Shown: piece after piece, positions 26,841 through 38,402 of the stretch
How positions within the stretch are numbered: position 1 is the first letter of the stretch
How the letters are laid out: the number at the start of each line of letters is the position of its first letter
DNA from: Afifella pfennigii DSM 17143
GTDB lineage: Bacteria; Pseudomonadota; Alphaproteobacteria; Rhizobiales; Afifellaceae
Assembly: GCF_000688515.1 (NCBI RefSeq)
Contig: NZ_JHZK01000003.1
Location: 62,001 to 126,000 of the forward strand
Length of the DNA: 64,000 nucleotides
Direction of reading: 5' to 3'
The notes under the pieces: model-generated
What the model was told of the DNA's origin: nothing
What the model saw: the letters and a program-made list of their open reading frames with translations, nothing else
Database searches by the model: none
Made by a program: the position numbers and the translations under genes

Positions 26841-27740
26841 ATGCAGCGCCGTTACCGAATCTACGACGTCTTCACCGAGAAAGCCCTTGCCGGCAACCAG
26901 CTGGCGGTGGTGCTCGATACGGAGGGCCTGGCCCAGGACGCCATGCAGGCGATCGCCCGCGAATTCAACCTGTCGGAGACGGTGTTCGTGGAGCCGGCCG
27001 ACAATCCGGCGCATTCGGCGAAGATCCGCATCTTCACCCCGGCCTGCGAGCTGCCCTTCGCCGGCCATCCGACGGTGGGCGCGGCCGTGTGCCTGGCGGC
27101 GGAGCGCTTCGGCGAACCGGAGGGCGAGCAGGACGCGGTGGTGGTGCTGGAGGAGGCGATCGGCCCGGTGCGCTGCGGCGTCAGGCTTTTCGACCATTCC
27201 GGCTTCGCCGAGTTCGACTGCCCCAAACTGCCGGCCGAGATCGGCCCGGCCCCTTCGTCCGATGCGATCGCGGCGGCCTGCGGGCTGACCAGCGGCGAGC
27301 TGCTGTTCGAAAATCACCGGCCGAGCGTCTGGTCGGCGGGCGTGCCCTATTACTTCATCCCGGTGCAGAACCGCGCCGCGCTCGCCGCCGTGGAGGCGAT
27401 CGCGCCGGCCTGGGAGGCGACCTTCAAGAAGGACGGGGTGTTTCTCTATTGCCGCGACCCGGAAGGCCACGACCACCAGTTCCGCGCCCGCATGCTGGCG
27501 CCGACAGCCGGTATCGCGGAAGATCCGGCGACCGGCTCGGCGGCCGCCGCCTTCGCCGGGCCGGTGCTGAAATTCGACCAGCCGACGGAAGGCGACCACG
27601 CCATCCTGATCGAGCAGGGCTACGAGATGGGAAGGCCCTCGATCATCCGCCTGGAGATCACCGTCAGCCGCGCCAGCCTTGCCAATGTGCGCATCGGCGG
27701 CGGCGCGGTCAGGGTGATGGAGGGCATGCTCAGCGCCTGA
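26841..27740 (+). CDS. PhzF family isomerase-like protein
   Basis: 299 aa, the usual length. YDVFTEKALAGNQLAVVLD, FNLSETVFVEP (with the catalytic Glu), ELPFAGHPTVGAAVCLA and AEDPATGSAAAAFAG are diagnostic of the PhzF/diaminopimelate-epimerase-like fold. There is no phenazine operon nearby, so this is one of the many housekeeping members of unknown substrate. Confidence 0.9.
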   Translation: MQRRYRIYDVFTEKALAGNQLAVVLDTEGLAQDAMQAIAREFNLSETVFVEPADNPAHSAKIRIFTPACELPFAGHPTVGAAVCLAAERFGEPEGEQDAVVVLEEAIGPVRCGVRLFDHSGFAEFDCPKLPAEIGPAPSSDAIAAACGLTSGELLFENHRPSVWSAGVPYYFIPVQNRAALAAVEAIAPAWEATFKKDGVFLYCRDPEGHDHQFRARMLAPTAGIAEDPATGSAAAAFAGPVLKFDQPTEGDHAILIEQGYEMGRPSIIRLEITVSRASLANVRIGGGAVRVMEGMLSA

Positions 27741-27761
27741 GCCGGTCCGGGCGGGCCTTCG

Positions 27762-27790
27762 TTGATTTTTTACCCGAGCGGGCGTAAATA
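27762..27790 (+). promoter_or_regulatory. Probable sigma-70 promoter of leuA
   Basis: TTGATT (27762-27767) and TAAATA (27785-27790) are 17 bp apart. A start near 27797 would give a transcript that first encodes the leader peptide at 27823. Confidence 0.55.
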
Positions 27791-27822
27791 GACGCAACGG
27801 ATACGAGCGAGACGCCACAACG

Positions 27823-27921
27823 ATGCGCTTTGAAGCGACACATCGCAGCGCCTTGGCGGCCGGCCGCGCCTTGCGCGACACGGCCCTTCCGCTCGACCTG
27901 CTTCTCCTTAGGCGCCCCTGA
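27823..27921 (+). CDS. leuL: leuA leader peptide (32 aa)
   Basis: The frame begins MRFEATHRSALAAGRALRD and ends TALPLDLLLLRRP, with six Leu codons among eight at 27886-27909 (CTT CCG CTC GAC CTG CTT CTC CTT). A Leu-rich small frame ahead of leuA is the sensor of a ribosome-mediated attenuator. Its stop codon lies inside CCCCTGAG (27915-27922), which pairs exactly with CTCAGGGG at 27963-27970. A smaller hairpin (GACAGCCC/GGGCTTGTC, 27927-27943) lies within that span. Confidence 0.82.
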   Translation: MRFEATHRSALAAGRALRDTALPLDLLLLRRP

Positions 27922-27970
27922 GCGTCGACAGCCCGGGCTTGTCAAGCTGCGCAGGGCGGACACTCAGGGG
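27915..27970 (+). promoter_or_regulatory. leuA leader RNA structure
   Basis: CCCCTGAG (27915-27922) and CTCAGGGG (27963-27970) are perfect complements enclosing an inner hairpin at 27927-27943. The outer stem covers the leader peptide stop codon, so a ribosome stalled on the Leu codons just before would change the folding. No T-run follows, so control may be by Rho-dependent termination or by access to the leuA start rather than by a classic intrinsic terminator. Confidence 0.6.
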
Positions 27971-28046
27971 ATCAAGCGAACCTTGAAGTGAAACGTTCAG
28001 CGCCTCCAGGTAGGCCAGCCGGGTGACCGGCCAGGAGATACAAGAC

Positions 28047-29618
28047 ATGTCCATCACCGACGAAGTACGCGCCGAGGGCGATCGCGTCGTCATCTTCGAC
28101 ACCACCTTGCGCGACGGCGAGCAATGCCCCGGCGCCACCATGACCTTCGAGGAGAAGCTGGAGGTCGCCGCCTTCCTCGACGCCATGGGCGTCGACATCA
28201 TCGAGGCGGGATTTCCGATCGCCTCCGAGGGCGACTTTCAGGCGGTCGCGGAGATCGCCCGGCGGGCGAAGACGGCCGTCATCGCAGGCCTCGCCCGCGC
28301 CCATCCGGGCGATATCGACCGGGCGGGGGAGGCGGTGCGCCACGCCAAGCGACCGCGCATCCACACCTTCATCTCCACCTCGCCGGTGCACATGAAATTC
28401 AAGCTGCAGAAGGAGCCGGAAGAGGTGCTGCGGCTGGTCACCGAATCGGTCACGCGGGCGCGGGGCTTCGTCGACGACGTGGAATGGTCGGCCGAGGACG
28501 GCACAAGGACCGAGTTCGACTTCCTGTGCCGCTGCGTTGAGGCGGCGATCAACGCCGGCGCCGGCACCATCAACATCCCCGATACGGTCGGCTACACGAC
28601 GCCGGACGAATATCGCGACCTCTTCATCCGCCTGCGCGAGGCGGTGCCGAACGCCGACAAGGCCGTGTTCTCCGTGCATTGCCACAACGATCTGGGCATG
28701 GCGGTGGCCAATTCGCTGGCCGGGGTCGCCGGCGGCTGCCGGCAGATCGAATGCACCATCAACGGCATCGGCGAGCGGGCCGGCAATGCGGCGCTGGAGG
28801 AGATCGTCATGGCGATCGACACCCGCCGCGACGTCCTGCCCTATCATACCGGCATCGACACCAAGATGCTGACGCGCGCCTCCAAGATGGTGGCGGCGGC
28901 GACCTCCTTCCCGGTGCAGTACAACAAGGCCATCGTCGGGCGGAACGCCTTCGCCCACGAAAGCGGCATCCACCAGGACGGGATGCTGAAACATACCCAG
29001 ACCTACGAGATCATGACGCCGGAATCGGTCGGGGTGTCGAAGACCAACCTCGTCATGGGCAAGCATTCGGGCCGCAACGCCTTCCGCACCAAGCTGAAGG
29101 AGCTCGGCTACGAGCTCGGCGAGAACGCCTTCGCCGACGCCTTCAACCGCTTCAAGGCGCTGGCGGACCGCAAGAAGCACGTCTTCGACGAGGATATCGA
29201 GGCGCTGGTGGACGAGAACATCGCCAACGCCGCCGACCGCATCAAGCTGGAGGCGCTCACCGTCATCGCCGGCACGATGGGCCCGCAATCGGCGACGCTG
29301 ACGATCAGCCAGGAGGGCGGCCCGCACCGCACCTTCCAGGCGAGCGGCAACGGGCCGGTGGACGCGGCCTTCAACGCCATCAAGGGCCTGGTGCCGCACG
29401 AGGCGACGCTGGCGCTCTACCAGGTGCATGCCGTCACCGGCGGCACCGACGCGCAGGCGGAAGTCTCGGTGCGCCTGGAAGATGAGGACGGGCGGGCGAT
29501 GACGGGACGGGCGAGCGATCCCGATACGCTGGTGGCTTCGGCCAAGGCGTATCTTGCCGCCGTCAACAAGCTGATCGCCCGCGGCGAGCGCCTGCATCCG
29601 CAGCGCCTCGCCGTCTGA
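28047..29618 (+). CDS. leuA: 2-isopropylmalate synthase
   Basis: 523 aa from the ATG at 28047 (AGGAG 11 bases upstream; an in-frame GTG lies at 28023). Condenses 2-oxoisovalerate with acetyl-CoA, the committed step to leucine. [16 protein letters not shown] and [18 protein letters not shown] supply the metal ligands of the TIM barrel. [16 protein letters not shown] lies in the linker, and the last roughly 130 residues are the LeuA allosteric domain that binds leucine. nifV at 50463 is the paralogous homocitrate synthase. Confidence 0.96.
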   Translation: MSITDEVRAEGDRVVIFDTTLRDGEQCPGATMTFEEKLEVAAFLDAMGVDIIEAGFPIASEGDFQAVAEIARRAKTAVIAGLARAHPGDIDRAGEAVRHAKRPRIHTFISTSPVHMKFKLQKEPEEVLRLVTESVTRARGFVDDVEWSAEDGTRTEFDFLCRCVEAAINAGAGTINIPDTVGYTTPDEYRDLFIRLREAVPNADKAVFSVHCHNDLGMAVANSLAGVAGGCRQIECTINGIGERAGNAALEEIVMAIDTRRDVLPYHTGIDTKMLTRASKMVAAATSFPVQYNKAIVGRNAFAHESGIHQDGMLKHTQTYEIMTPESVGVSKTNLVMGKHSGRNAFRTKLKELGYELGENAFADAFNRFKALADRKKHVFDEDIEALVDENIANAADRIKLEALTVIAGTMGPQSATLTISQEGGPHRTFQASGNGPVDAAFNAIKGLVPHEATLALYQVHAVTGGTDAQAEVSVRLEDEDGRAMTGRASDPDTLVASAKAYLAAVNKLIARGERLHPQRLAV

Positions 29619-29650
29619 GCGGCCGGGCCTCAAGGGCAGGCGGAGCCTTC

Positions 29651-30463
29651 TTGCAGCGAAAAGCGCCGGCGGCCGAGATCGACGAGACGAGGGCGGGGCG
29701 CGCGGGAGCGCGCCTCGAACCGGCGGCGGCCGCCGGACGGCTCGCGCGCCTGCCCTGGATCGACGTCGCCAGGGGCGCGGCGCTCGTCGCCATGGCGGTC
29801 TATCATTTCTCCTGGGATCTCGCCTTCTTCGGCTTCACCGAGGCGCAGGTCGCCAGCTCGCCGGGATGGATCGTCTTCGCGCGCTCCATCGCCGGATCCT
29901 TCCTGGCGCTGGTGGGCGTCAGCCTCGTCCTGGCGCATCGCTCCGGCATTCGGGCGCGGCCGTTCCTGAAGCGGCTTTCCCAGGTGGTGGCGGGCGCGGC
30001 GGCGATCACGCTCGTCACCTATCTCGCCTTCCCGGGCGCCTATGTCTTCTTCGGCATCCTGCACCAGATCGCGCTTGCCAGCGTACTCGGGCTCGCCTTC
30101 CTGCGCCTGCCGACCTGGCTCGTCGCGCTCGCCGCGCTGTTCTTCCTCTTCGGGGCGGAATTTCTCGCCGGCCCGGCCTTCAACTGGCGCTATCTGCAAT
30201 TCCTCGGGTTGATGACCTATTGGCCGGTGAGCAACGATTTCGTGCCGGTCTTTCCCTGGTTCGGGGTGGTGCTGGGCGGCATCGTGGCGGGGCGGCTGAT
30301 CGTTGCGAGCGAGGCGGCGCGCCGGGTGCTGGGCAAGCCACTGAAGGGGCCGGTATCCGAAGCGCTCGCCTTCGCCGGGCGCTATTCGCTCATCATCTAT
30401 CTTCTCCACCAGCCGGTGCTGTTCGGCGCCGTCTATGCCTATGCCTGGCTGATCTATCGGTAG
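29651..30463 (+). CDS. DUF1624/HGSNAT-like membrane acyltransferase
   Basis: 270 aa with about seven membrane segments. LPWIDVARGAALVAMAVYHFSWDLAFFGF is the family start with the conserved His-containing helix. FFGILHQIALASVLGLAFL and FPWFGVVLGGIVAGRL follow, and the end is SLIIYLLHQPVLFGAVY. Related to the catalytic part of heparan-alpha-glucosaminide N-acetyltransferase; it may transfer acetyl groups across the inner membrane. TTG start. The substrate is unknown. Confidence 0.85.
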   Translation: MQRKAPAAEIDETRAGRAGARLEPAAAAGRLARLPWIDVARGAALVAMAVYHFSWDLAFFGFTEAQVASSPGWIVFARSIAGSFLALVGVSLVLAHRSGIRARPFLKRLSQVVAGAAAITLVTYLAFPGAYVFFGILHQIALASVLGLAFLRLPTWLVALAALFFLFGAEFLAGPAFNWRYLQFLGLMTYWPVSNDFVPVFPWFGVVLGGIVAGRLIVASEAARRVLGKPLKGPVSEALAFAGRYSLIIYLLHQPVLFGAVYAYAWLIYR

Positions 30464-30512
30464 GGGTCCCCGCAAGCCGGCGGGCGGCGCGGCGGTTCCG
30501 TCGGCCCGGCGG

Positions 30513-33333
<2,821 letters not shown>

Positions 33334-33431
33334 GGGAGGGCCGCCGCTATGCTGGTGGGTGCCCAAATTGTCGAAGAGCGGGCGGAAAGGCAATTTCTCC
33401 CGCAAACGCGCCTTTGCAAGCCGGCTAGCGC

Positions 33432-33460
33432 TTGCAGAGGCGGGCCGGCGACACTATACA
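33432..33460 (+). promoter_or_regulatory. Sigma-70 promoter of tRNA-Lys
   Basis: TTGCAG (33432-33437) and TATACA (33455-33460) with a 17-bp spacer. The predicted start lies 6-8 bases before the mature tRNA. Confidence 0.75.
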
Positions 33461-33474
33461 GCGCCCACACGGAC

Positions 33475-33550
<76 letters not shown>

Positions 33551-33662
33551 ATCTTTTCAAGCACTTAGCGGATGGCGCCTGAGGGCGGTTCGGGACCGTG
33601 CGGCCGCAAGAAGGGGCCGAACGGTCGACGGAGCTCGCGGCCTTTCGTGCGCAGGGCGTTCC

Positions 33663-33860
33663 TCAGCCGCCTCGCGGCTCCTCGCCGGGCGGCTTCGGCT
33701 GCGGCTCTTCGGCCGGCGCTGCCTCGGCCGGCGCTGCCTCCTGCGCGTCGCCCATAGGCTCGTCGGGCTCGGCCGACGCCGCCGCGCCGCGCGTCTCGGG
33801 CGCTTGCGTTTCGCCCGGCGCGATGCCGAGCTTGGCCAGAATGTCCTTGAGGATTCCCAT
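33663..33860 (-). CDS. Small Ala/Pro/Glu-rich hypothetical protein
   Basis: 65 aa. An amphipathic N-terminal helix (MGILKDILAKLGIAPG) is followed by a low-complexity tail of Ala, Pro and Glu (AAPAEAAPAEEPQPKPPGEE). The start resembles that of DUF3597-type proteins, but the folded C-terminal part of that family is absent. GGGGGAGA upstream may serve as ribosome-binding site. The frame extends upstream to 34205, but that part has no coding character and covers the nifA promoter region. Confidence 0.5.
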   Translation of the reverse strand: MGILKDILAKLGIAPGETQAPETRGAAASAEPDEPMGDAQEAAPAEAAPAEEPQPKPPGEEPRGG

Positions 33861-33957
33861 GGTCCCGTCTCCCCCCGGGGAGAGCCTTTCCTGCTGTCGG
33901 GCCGCCGGCGGCATGTCTCCCCAGTTGCGCAGCTTACGTCGTGGTGGCAAGGCGACC

Positions 33958-33971
33958 TTGATATACGTCAA
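33958..33971 (+). promoter_or_regulatory. FNR/FixK box upstream of nifA
   Basis: TTGAT-ATAC-GTCAA fits the consensus TTGAY-N4-RTCAA. Its centre (33964.5) is 41.5 bases before a predicted start near 34006, and a GATATA/TATAGG -10 element lies at 33993-34000, the geometry of a class II activated promoter. It would couple nifA to low oxygen. It could also serve the divergent small gene. Confidence 0.7.
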
Positions 33972-34007
33972 GACGTAGCAAGAATTTGCGGCGATATAGG
34001 GGGCGTC

Positions 34008-34023
34008 TGGCACGGATTCTGCA
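34008..34023 (+). promoter_or_regulatory. Sigma-54 promoter of nifA
   Basis: TGGCACGGATTCTGCA has the invariant GG-N10-GC spacing (GG at 34009, GC at 34021), with one deviation (CTGC for TTGC) from the consensus. It lies about 200 bases before the nifA start. No TGT-N10-ACA site was seen upstream, so NifA autoactivation through this site is uncertain. Confidence 0.65.
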
Positions 34024-34220
34024 TCGATAGACTTAGAGGCGGATCGGTGGATGAAAGGTGGCCAGGCGTTCTCTTCAGAATTCTTGCAGCCTCGATGCGG
34101 CTTTCGGGCCGCTTTTCGGCGGCGGCCCCTCTCATGCCGATGCCCGTTTCTTTCGCATATGCACAAGAGGTTTGAACACAGTATGAGCGCCCGGCCGGGG
34201 CGCATTGCGGAGCACCTGCC

Positions 34221-35969
34221 GTGACGATTGCAGCCACACCGATCCCTTCCGCCCTACCGCGGCCGGCGAGCCGCGCGGAGGTGGAGCTGACCGGCATCTA
34301 CGAGATTTCCAAGCTTCTCGCCTTGCCGAACCGGCTGGAGACGACGCTGGCCGGCGTCTTGTCGCTTCTTTCCAGCTTCCTGGACATGCGCCACGGGCTG
34401 ATCGCGCTTCTGGACAAGAGCGGCGAGCCTGAGATCGTCGTCGGCTCCGGCTGGAGCGAGGCGAGCGCGCAGCGCTACTTCCGCCGCCTGCCGGAAGAGG
34501 CGATCGGGCGCATTATCGCCACCAAGATGCCGCTGGTGGTGCCGAATGTGCGCACCGACCGGCTGTTCGCCGGCTCCGACCTCGCCGGCTGGGGGCCCGA
34601 TGACGACATGCCCTTCTCCTTGATCGGCGTGCCGATCAAGGAGGAGCGCGAGGTCATCGGCACGCTGACCATCGACCGCGCCTATTCGGAACTCGGGCAT
34701 GTGCCCTTCGACCAGGATGTGCGCTTTCTGACGCTGATTGCCAATCTCGTCGGCCAGACGCTCAGGCTGCACAGAACCGTGGCGCGCGACCGCGAGCGGC
34801 TGATGGAGGAGCAGCGGCGGCTGGAGAAACAGCTTTCGGCGGCGAAGATCACGCCGGCGACGGGCAAGGTGGGCGGCATCGTCGGCGAGAGCCCGGCGTT
34901 GATGGCGGCGCTCGACAAGGTGAAGGTGGTGGCGCGCAGCCGCTCCGCCGTGCTCTTGCGCGGGGAATCGGGCACCGGCAAGGAGCTCTTCGCCTGCGCC
35001 TTGCACGAATTGTCGCCGCGGCGCGAGGGGCCGTTCGTCAAGCTCAACTGCGCCGCCCTGCCGGAGAGCGTCCTGGAATCGGAGCTGTTCGGTCACGAGA
35101 AGGGCGCCTTCACCGGCGCGATTGCCCAGCGCAAGGGGCGCTTTGAGCTCGCCGATGGCGGCACGCTCTTCCTCGACGAGATCGGCGAGATCTCGCCTGC
35201 CTTCCAGGCCAAGCTCCTCAGGGTCTTGCAGGAGGGCGAGTTCGAGCGCGTCGGTGGGACGAAATCGATCAAGGTGGATGTGCGCCTCGTCTGCGCCACC
35301 AACCGCGACCTGGAGGGGGCGGTGGCGCGCGGGGAGTTCCGCGCCGATCTCTACTACCGCATCTCCGTCGTGCCGATTTTCCTGCCGCCGCTGCGCGAGC
35401 GCTCCGGCGACGTGCCGCTCCTGGCCGCCGACATCCTTGCCCGCTTCAACAAGGAGCATGGCACGGCGCTGATGCTGGCGCCGGAGGCGATGCAGCTTCT
35501 TTCCGGGTGCTACTTTCCCGGCAATGTGCGCGAGCTTGAGAACTGCATCCGGCGCACGGCGACGCTGGCGCGCGGGGCGAAGATCACCGCCGACGATTTC
35601 GCCTGCCGCGATGAGGGCTGCCTTTCCTCCGTCTTGTGGCAGGGGACGAGAAGCCCGGCGGCGCCGACCTTTCCCGGCGGCTTCACGCCGCTGCCGGTGA
35701 TGCCGGCCGCAATCTCGCCAAGCGGCAGGGCCGCGCCGCCGGCGCAGGCGGCCGCCTCCACCGTGGGCGAGCGGGCAGAGAGCGCCTGTCCGGCGCCGGG
35801 GGCCTGCCCGGTGCCAGGGGGCGAGGGACGCTCGGAGCGCGAGCGGCTGGTGGAGGCGATGGAGAAGGCCGGATGGGTGCAGGCCAAGGCGGCGCGGCTT
35901 CTCGGCATGACGCCGCGCCAGATCGGCTACGCGCTCCGAAAGCACTCCATCCCCATCAAGCGGTTCTGA
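34221..35969 (+). CDS. nifA: Nif-specific sigma-54 activator NifA
   Basis: 582 aa. GAF domain (about 25-185), central AAA+ domain with Walker A GESGTGKE (near 248) and the sigma-54 contact loop GAFTGA (295-300), and a C-terminal Fis-type HTH (KAARLLGMTPRQIGYALRKH). Cysteines 430, 442, 462 and 467 form C-x11-C-x19-C-x4-C, the redox/metal-sensing motif of alphaproteobacterial NifA proteins that makes them directly oxygen-sensitive and independent of NifL. A Pro/Ala/Gly-rich linker (about 480-540) precedes the HTH. It controls the promoters of nifB, nifH, iscA and fixA. Confidence 0.97.
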   Translation: MTIAATPIPSALPRPASRAEVELTGIYEISKLLALPNRLETTLAGVLSLLSSFLDMRHGLIALLDKSGEPEIVVGSGWSEASAQRYFRRLPEEAIGRIIATKMPLVVPNVRTDRLFAGSDLAGWGPDDDMPFSLIGVPIKEEREVIGTLTIDRAYSELGHVPFDQDVRFLTLIANLVGQTLRLHRTVARDRERLMEEQRRLEKQLSAAKITPATGKVGGIVGESPALMAALDKVKVVARSRSAVLLRGESGTGKELFACALHELSPRREGPFVKLNCAALPESVLESELFGHEKGAFTGAIAQRKGRFELADGGTLFLDEIGEISPAFQAKLLRVLQEGEFERVGGTKSIKVDVRLVCATNRDLEGAVARGEFRADLYYRISVVPIFLPPLRERSGDVPLLAADILARFNKEHGTALMLAPEAMQLLSGCYFPGNVRELENCIRRTATLARGAKITADDFACRDEGCLSSVLWQGTRSPAAPTFPGGFTPLPVMPAAISPSGRAAPPAQAAASTVGERAESACPAPGACPVPGGEGRSERERLVEAMEKAGWVQAKAARLLGMTPRQIGYALRKHSIPIKRF

Positions 35970-35997
35970 CGCGCCGGCCGACGACGCTCCGGGGCTG

Positions 35998-36013
35998 TGT
36001 CGCAGACCCGACA
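35998..36013 (+). promoter_or_regulatory. NifA site 1 upstream of nifB
   Basis: TGT-CGCAGACCCG-ACA, an exact TGT-N10-ACA. About 90 bases before the sigma-54 promoter at 36088. Confidence 0.85.
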
Positions 36014-36017
36014 ATCC

Positions 36018-36033
36018 TGTCGAAGGGGCGACA
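36018..36033 (+). promoter_or_regulatory. NifA site 2 upstream of nifB
   Basis: TGT-CGAAGGGGCG-ACA, a second exact site 20 bases (two helical turns) after the first, so both face the same side of the DNA. nifB is the only promoter here with two sites. Confidence 0.85.
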
Positions 36034-36087
36034 GGGAGGCCCGTGCGCTTTTCGCCCTAAGCCTCTGAAATCGCGCCTGCCGCGTTC

Positions 36088-36103
36088 TGGCACGGGCTTT
36101 GCT
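36088..36103 (+). promoter_or_regulatory. Sigma-54 promoter of nifB
   Basis: TGGCACGGGCTTTGCT, a perfect -24/-12 element. The 15-base core TGGCACGGGCTTTGC is identical to that of the nifH promoter. Confidence 0.93.
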
Positions 36104-36171
36104 GCGTTGCGATTGAAGGCCTGCGAGGTCGTCTCGCGGGCCGGCTTGCGGGTCATGGCGCGGAGGCATGC

Positions 36172-37665
36172 GTGGCGGAGCTTATCTCTCTTGACGGTCT
36201 GAAGGGGCCGAGCTCGAGCAAGGCGATGCGCGCCGAGCTCGGCAAGGATGGTTGCGCGGCAGGGGCCTGCGGGGCGCCGGGCGGGGCGGGCGCGATGCCG
36301 GCCGAGATCTGGGAGAAGGTGAAGGACCATCCCTGCTATGCGGAGGAGGCGCACCGTTATTTCGCCCGCATGCATGTGGCCGTGGCGCCCGCCTGCAACA
36401 TGCAGTGCCATTACTGCAATCGGAAATTCGACTGCGCCAATGAGAGCCGGCCGGGGGTCGTCTCCGAACGGCTGAGGCCGGAGGAGGCGGCGAGGAAGGT
36501 CGTCGCCGTCGCCAACGCGGTGCCGCAGCTCTCCGTCCTCGGCATCGCCGGGCCGGGGGACGCCTGCTACGACTGGGCAAGGACGAAGGCGACGTTCGAG
36601 GCGGTGCGGGAGGCCATCCCCGACCTGACGCTGTGCCTTTCCACCAACGGGCTCGCCCTGCCGGAACGGGTGGAGGAGATCGCCGCGCTCGGCATCGACC
36701 ATGTGACGATCACCATCAACATGATCGAGCCGGAGGTCGGGGCGAGGATCTATCCCTGGATCTTCCACCAGCATCGCCGCTGGGAGGGCGTGGAGGCCTC
36801 GCGGATCCTGCACGAGCGGCAAATGCTCGGGCTGCGCATGCTGGTGGAGCGCTCCGTCCTGGTGAAGGTCAATTCGGTGATGATCCCCGGCGTCAACGAT
36901 GCGCATCTTCTGGAGGTCGGCGCGGCGATGAAGGAGGCCGGGGCCTTCCTTCACAACGTCATGCCGCTCATCTCCGATCCCGCGCACGGCACCCATTTCG
37001 GCCTGACGGGCCAGCGCGGGCCGCGGCCGATGGAACTGAAGGCGCTGCAGGACAGGCTCGGCGAGGGGGCGCGGTTGATGCGCCATTGCCGGCAATGCCG
37101 GGCCGATGCGGTCGGCATTCTCGGCGAGGATCGGGGGCAGGAATTCACCCTCGGCAAGCTTCCCGATGAGGCCGCCTACGATCCGGCAGGGCGCGCCGAA
37201 TACCGCGAGGTGGTCGTCAGGGAACGCGGCGAGCTGGCGGTAAGCCGACGAAAAGCGGAGGCGCAGCTGCGCCGGATCGAGGCGGCGCCGAGCCGCCTCG
37301 TCGCCGTGGCGAGCCGCGGCGGCGGGCGCATCAACCAGCATTTCGGCCATGCCACGGAATTCCTCGTCTTTGAGGTGTCGGCGAAGGGCGTCGGCTTCGT
37401 GGGGGCGCGCCGGGTGGAGAGCTATTGCAAGGGCGGCTTCGGCGAGGCGGAGGCGCTTGAGGGCGCCATCGCGGCGCTGGAAGGCGTCGCGGTCGTCCTC
37501 GTCGCCAAGATCGGCGAGGCGCCGAAGAAGAAGCTGGCGGCCGCCGGCATTACGGCCAGCGAGGCCCATGCCTACGAATGGATCGAGGCGGGCATCGCCG
37601 GCTGGTACGCGGCCGCCTTCACGACGACGAGCGAGACGGGGCGGTCAACCTTGAAAGCCGGATAG
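36172..37665 (+). CDS. nifB: FeMo cofactor biosynthesis protein NifB
   Basis: 497 aa. Radical SAM enzyme that builds the carbide-containing NifB-co, the core of FeMo-co. The AdoMet cluster motif is C75-NMQ-C79-HY-C82. Additional conserved cysteines include C28/C33 and the [11 protein letters not shown] region. The C-terminal part (about 365-490, [25 protein letters not shown]) is a NifX-like cofactor-binding domain. It starts with GTG at 36172 with GGAGG six bases upstream. First gene of the nifB-fdxN-nifZ-nifT-SIR2 operon. Confidence 0.97.
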   Translation: MAELISLDGLKGPSSSKAMRAELGKDGCAAGACGAPGGAGAMPAEIWEKVKDHPCYAEEAHRYFARMHVAVAPACNMQCHYCNRKFDCANESRPGVVSERLRPEEAARKVVAVANAVPQLSVLGIAGPGDACYDWARTKATFEAVREAIPDLTLCLSTNGLALPERVEEIAALGIDHVTITINMIEPEVGARIYPWIFHQHRRWEGVEASRILHERQMLGLRMLVERSVLVKVNSVMIPGVNDAHLLEVGAAMKEAGAFLHNVMPLISDPAHGTHFGLTGQRGPRPMELKALQDRLGEGARLMRHCRQCRADAVGILGEDRGQEFTLGKLPDEAAYDPAGRAEYREVVVRERGELAVSRRKAEAQLRRIEAAPSRLVAVASRGGGRINQHFGHATEFLVFEVSAKGVGFVGARRVESYCKGGFGEAEALEGAIAALEGVAVVLVAKIGEAPKKKLAAAGITASEAHAYEWIEAGIAGWYAAAFTTTSETGRSTLKAG

Positions 37666-37678
37666 AAGGAGAGACGAC

Positions 37679-37873
37679 ATGGCCTACAAGATCATCAAGT
37701 CGCAATGCACGGTGTGCGGCGCCTGCGAGTTCGAATGCCCGAACGCGGCGATCAAGTTCAAGGGCGACACCTATGTCGTCGACGCCGACACGTGCACCGA
37801 ATGCGAGGGGCATTTCGATGCCCCGCAATGCGCCGCCGTGTGCCCGGTGCCCGATACCTGCGTGCCGGCCTGA
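37679..37873 (+). CDS. fdxN: 2[4Fe-4S] ferredoxin FdxN
   Basis: 64 aa with two cysteine clusters: [12 protein letters not shown] and [18 protein letters not shown]. The second has the long insert typical of nif-linked bacterial ferredoxins. It probably donates electrons for NifB chemistry or nitrogenase; its position directly after nifB is conserved. Confidence 0.93.
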   Translation: MAYKIIKSQCTVCGACEFECPNAAIKFKGDTYVVDADTCTECEGHFDAPQCAAVCPVPDTCVPA

Positions 37874-37890
37874 GCGAGCGGGAGGTGGCG

Positions 37891-38190
37891 ATGGGCCTCG
37901 GCCGCGAGCTTGAGAGCGAGCTTCACCGCCCGCCGGCCTTCGCGCCGGGCGCGCGCGTGCGGGCGGAGAAGCTCGTGCGCAACGACGGCACCTTCGCCGG
38001 ACGGGAGATCGGCGAGGTGCTGGCGAGGAAGGGCGAGGAGGGGTATGTGCGCGATATCGGCACCTACCTGCAGCGCCACTACGTCTACGCCGTGGAGTTC
38101 ATCGCCAGCGGCCATGTCGTCGGCATGCTCGCCCGCGAGCTGATTTCGGCCGGCGAAGAACGGACGAGCGAGGAGGAGGGGAGGCCATGA
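37891..38190 (+). CDS. nifZ: Nitrogen fixation protein NifZ
   Basis: 99 aa from the ATG at 37891, with GGAGG five bases upstream. FAPGARVRAEKLVRNDGTF and GYVRDIGTYLQRHYVYAVEFI are NifZ signatures. It assists P-cluster maturation of the MoFe protein. It overlaps nifT by four bases. Confidence 0.93.
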   Translation: MGLGRELESELHRPPAFAPGARVRAEKLVRNDGTFAGREIGEVLARKGEEGYVRDIGTYLQRHYVYAVEFIASGHVVGMLARELISAGEERTSEEEGRP

Positions 38191-38402
38191 AGGTGATGAT
38201 CCGCCGCACGGCGAAAGGGCTTTTCGCCTATGTCGCCAAGAAGGACCTTGAAGAGCCTATCGTGGCGAGCGAGCACGACACGCTCTGGGGCGGCTGGGTG
38301 AAGCTGAAGAACGGCTGGGTGCTGGAAATGCCGGAGATGCCGGCCGAGACGCGCCTGCCGATCACGGTGGAGGCCAGGAAGCTGGCGGACGCGTCGGCGT
38401 GA
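38187..38402 (+). CDS. nifT: NifT/FixU family protein
   Basis: 71 aa. MKVMIRRTAKGLFAYVAKKDLEE and WGGWVKLKNGWVLEMPEMP are characteristic of NifT/FixU, a small beta-rich protein of unclear function. It overlaps nifZ before and the SIR2 gene after by four bases each. Confidence 0.94.
   Translation: MKVMIRRTAKGLFAYVAKKDLEEPIVASEHDTLWGGWVKLKNGWVLEMPEMPAETRLPITVEARKLADASA

Larger units (their letters stand above)
33861..34220. other. nifA upstream regulatory region (360 bp)
   Basis: The divergent gap between the small Ala/Pro-rich protein gene and nifA. It holds an FNR/FixK box (33958-33971), a possible -10 element (33993-34000) and a sigma-54 promoter (34008-34023). The long untranslated leader of nifA (about 200 bases) contains the inverted repeat GCGGC-N6-GCCGC followed by TTTT (34097-34117). 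No NifA site TGT-N10-ACA was found here. Confidence 0.65.

Noticed and set aside
26619-27881. 420-codon minus-strand frame over the PhzF gene
   Set aside because: Antisense of a PhzF gene with diagnostic motifs, extending into the leuA leader; no domain.
34097-34117. Terminator/attenuator in the nifA leader (GCGGC-N6-GCCGC-TTTT)
   Set aside because: The 5-bp stem and short T-run are weak; mentioned only as part of the nifA upstream region.
33861-34205. N-terminal extension of the small minus-strand protein up to 34205
   Set aside because: It would cover the nifA promoter elements and lacks coding character; the ATG at 33860 is more plausible.
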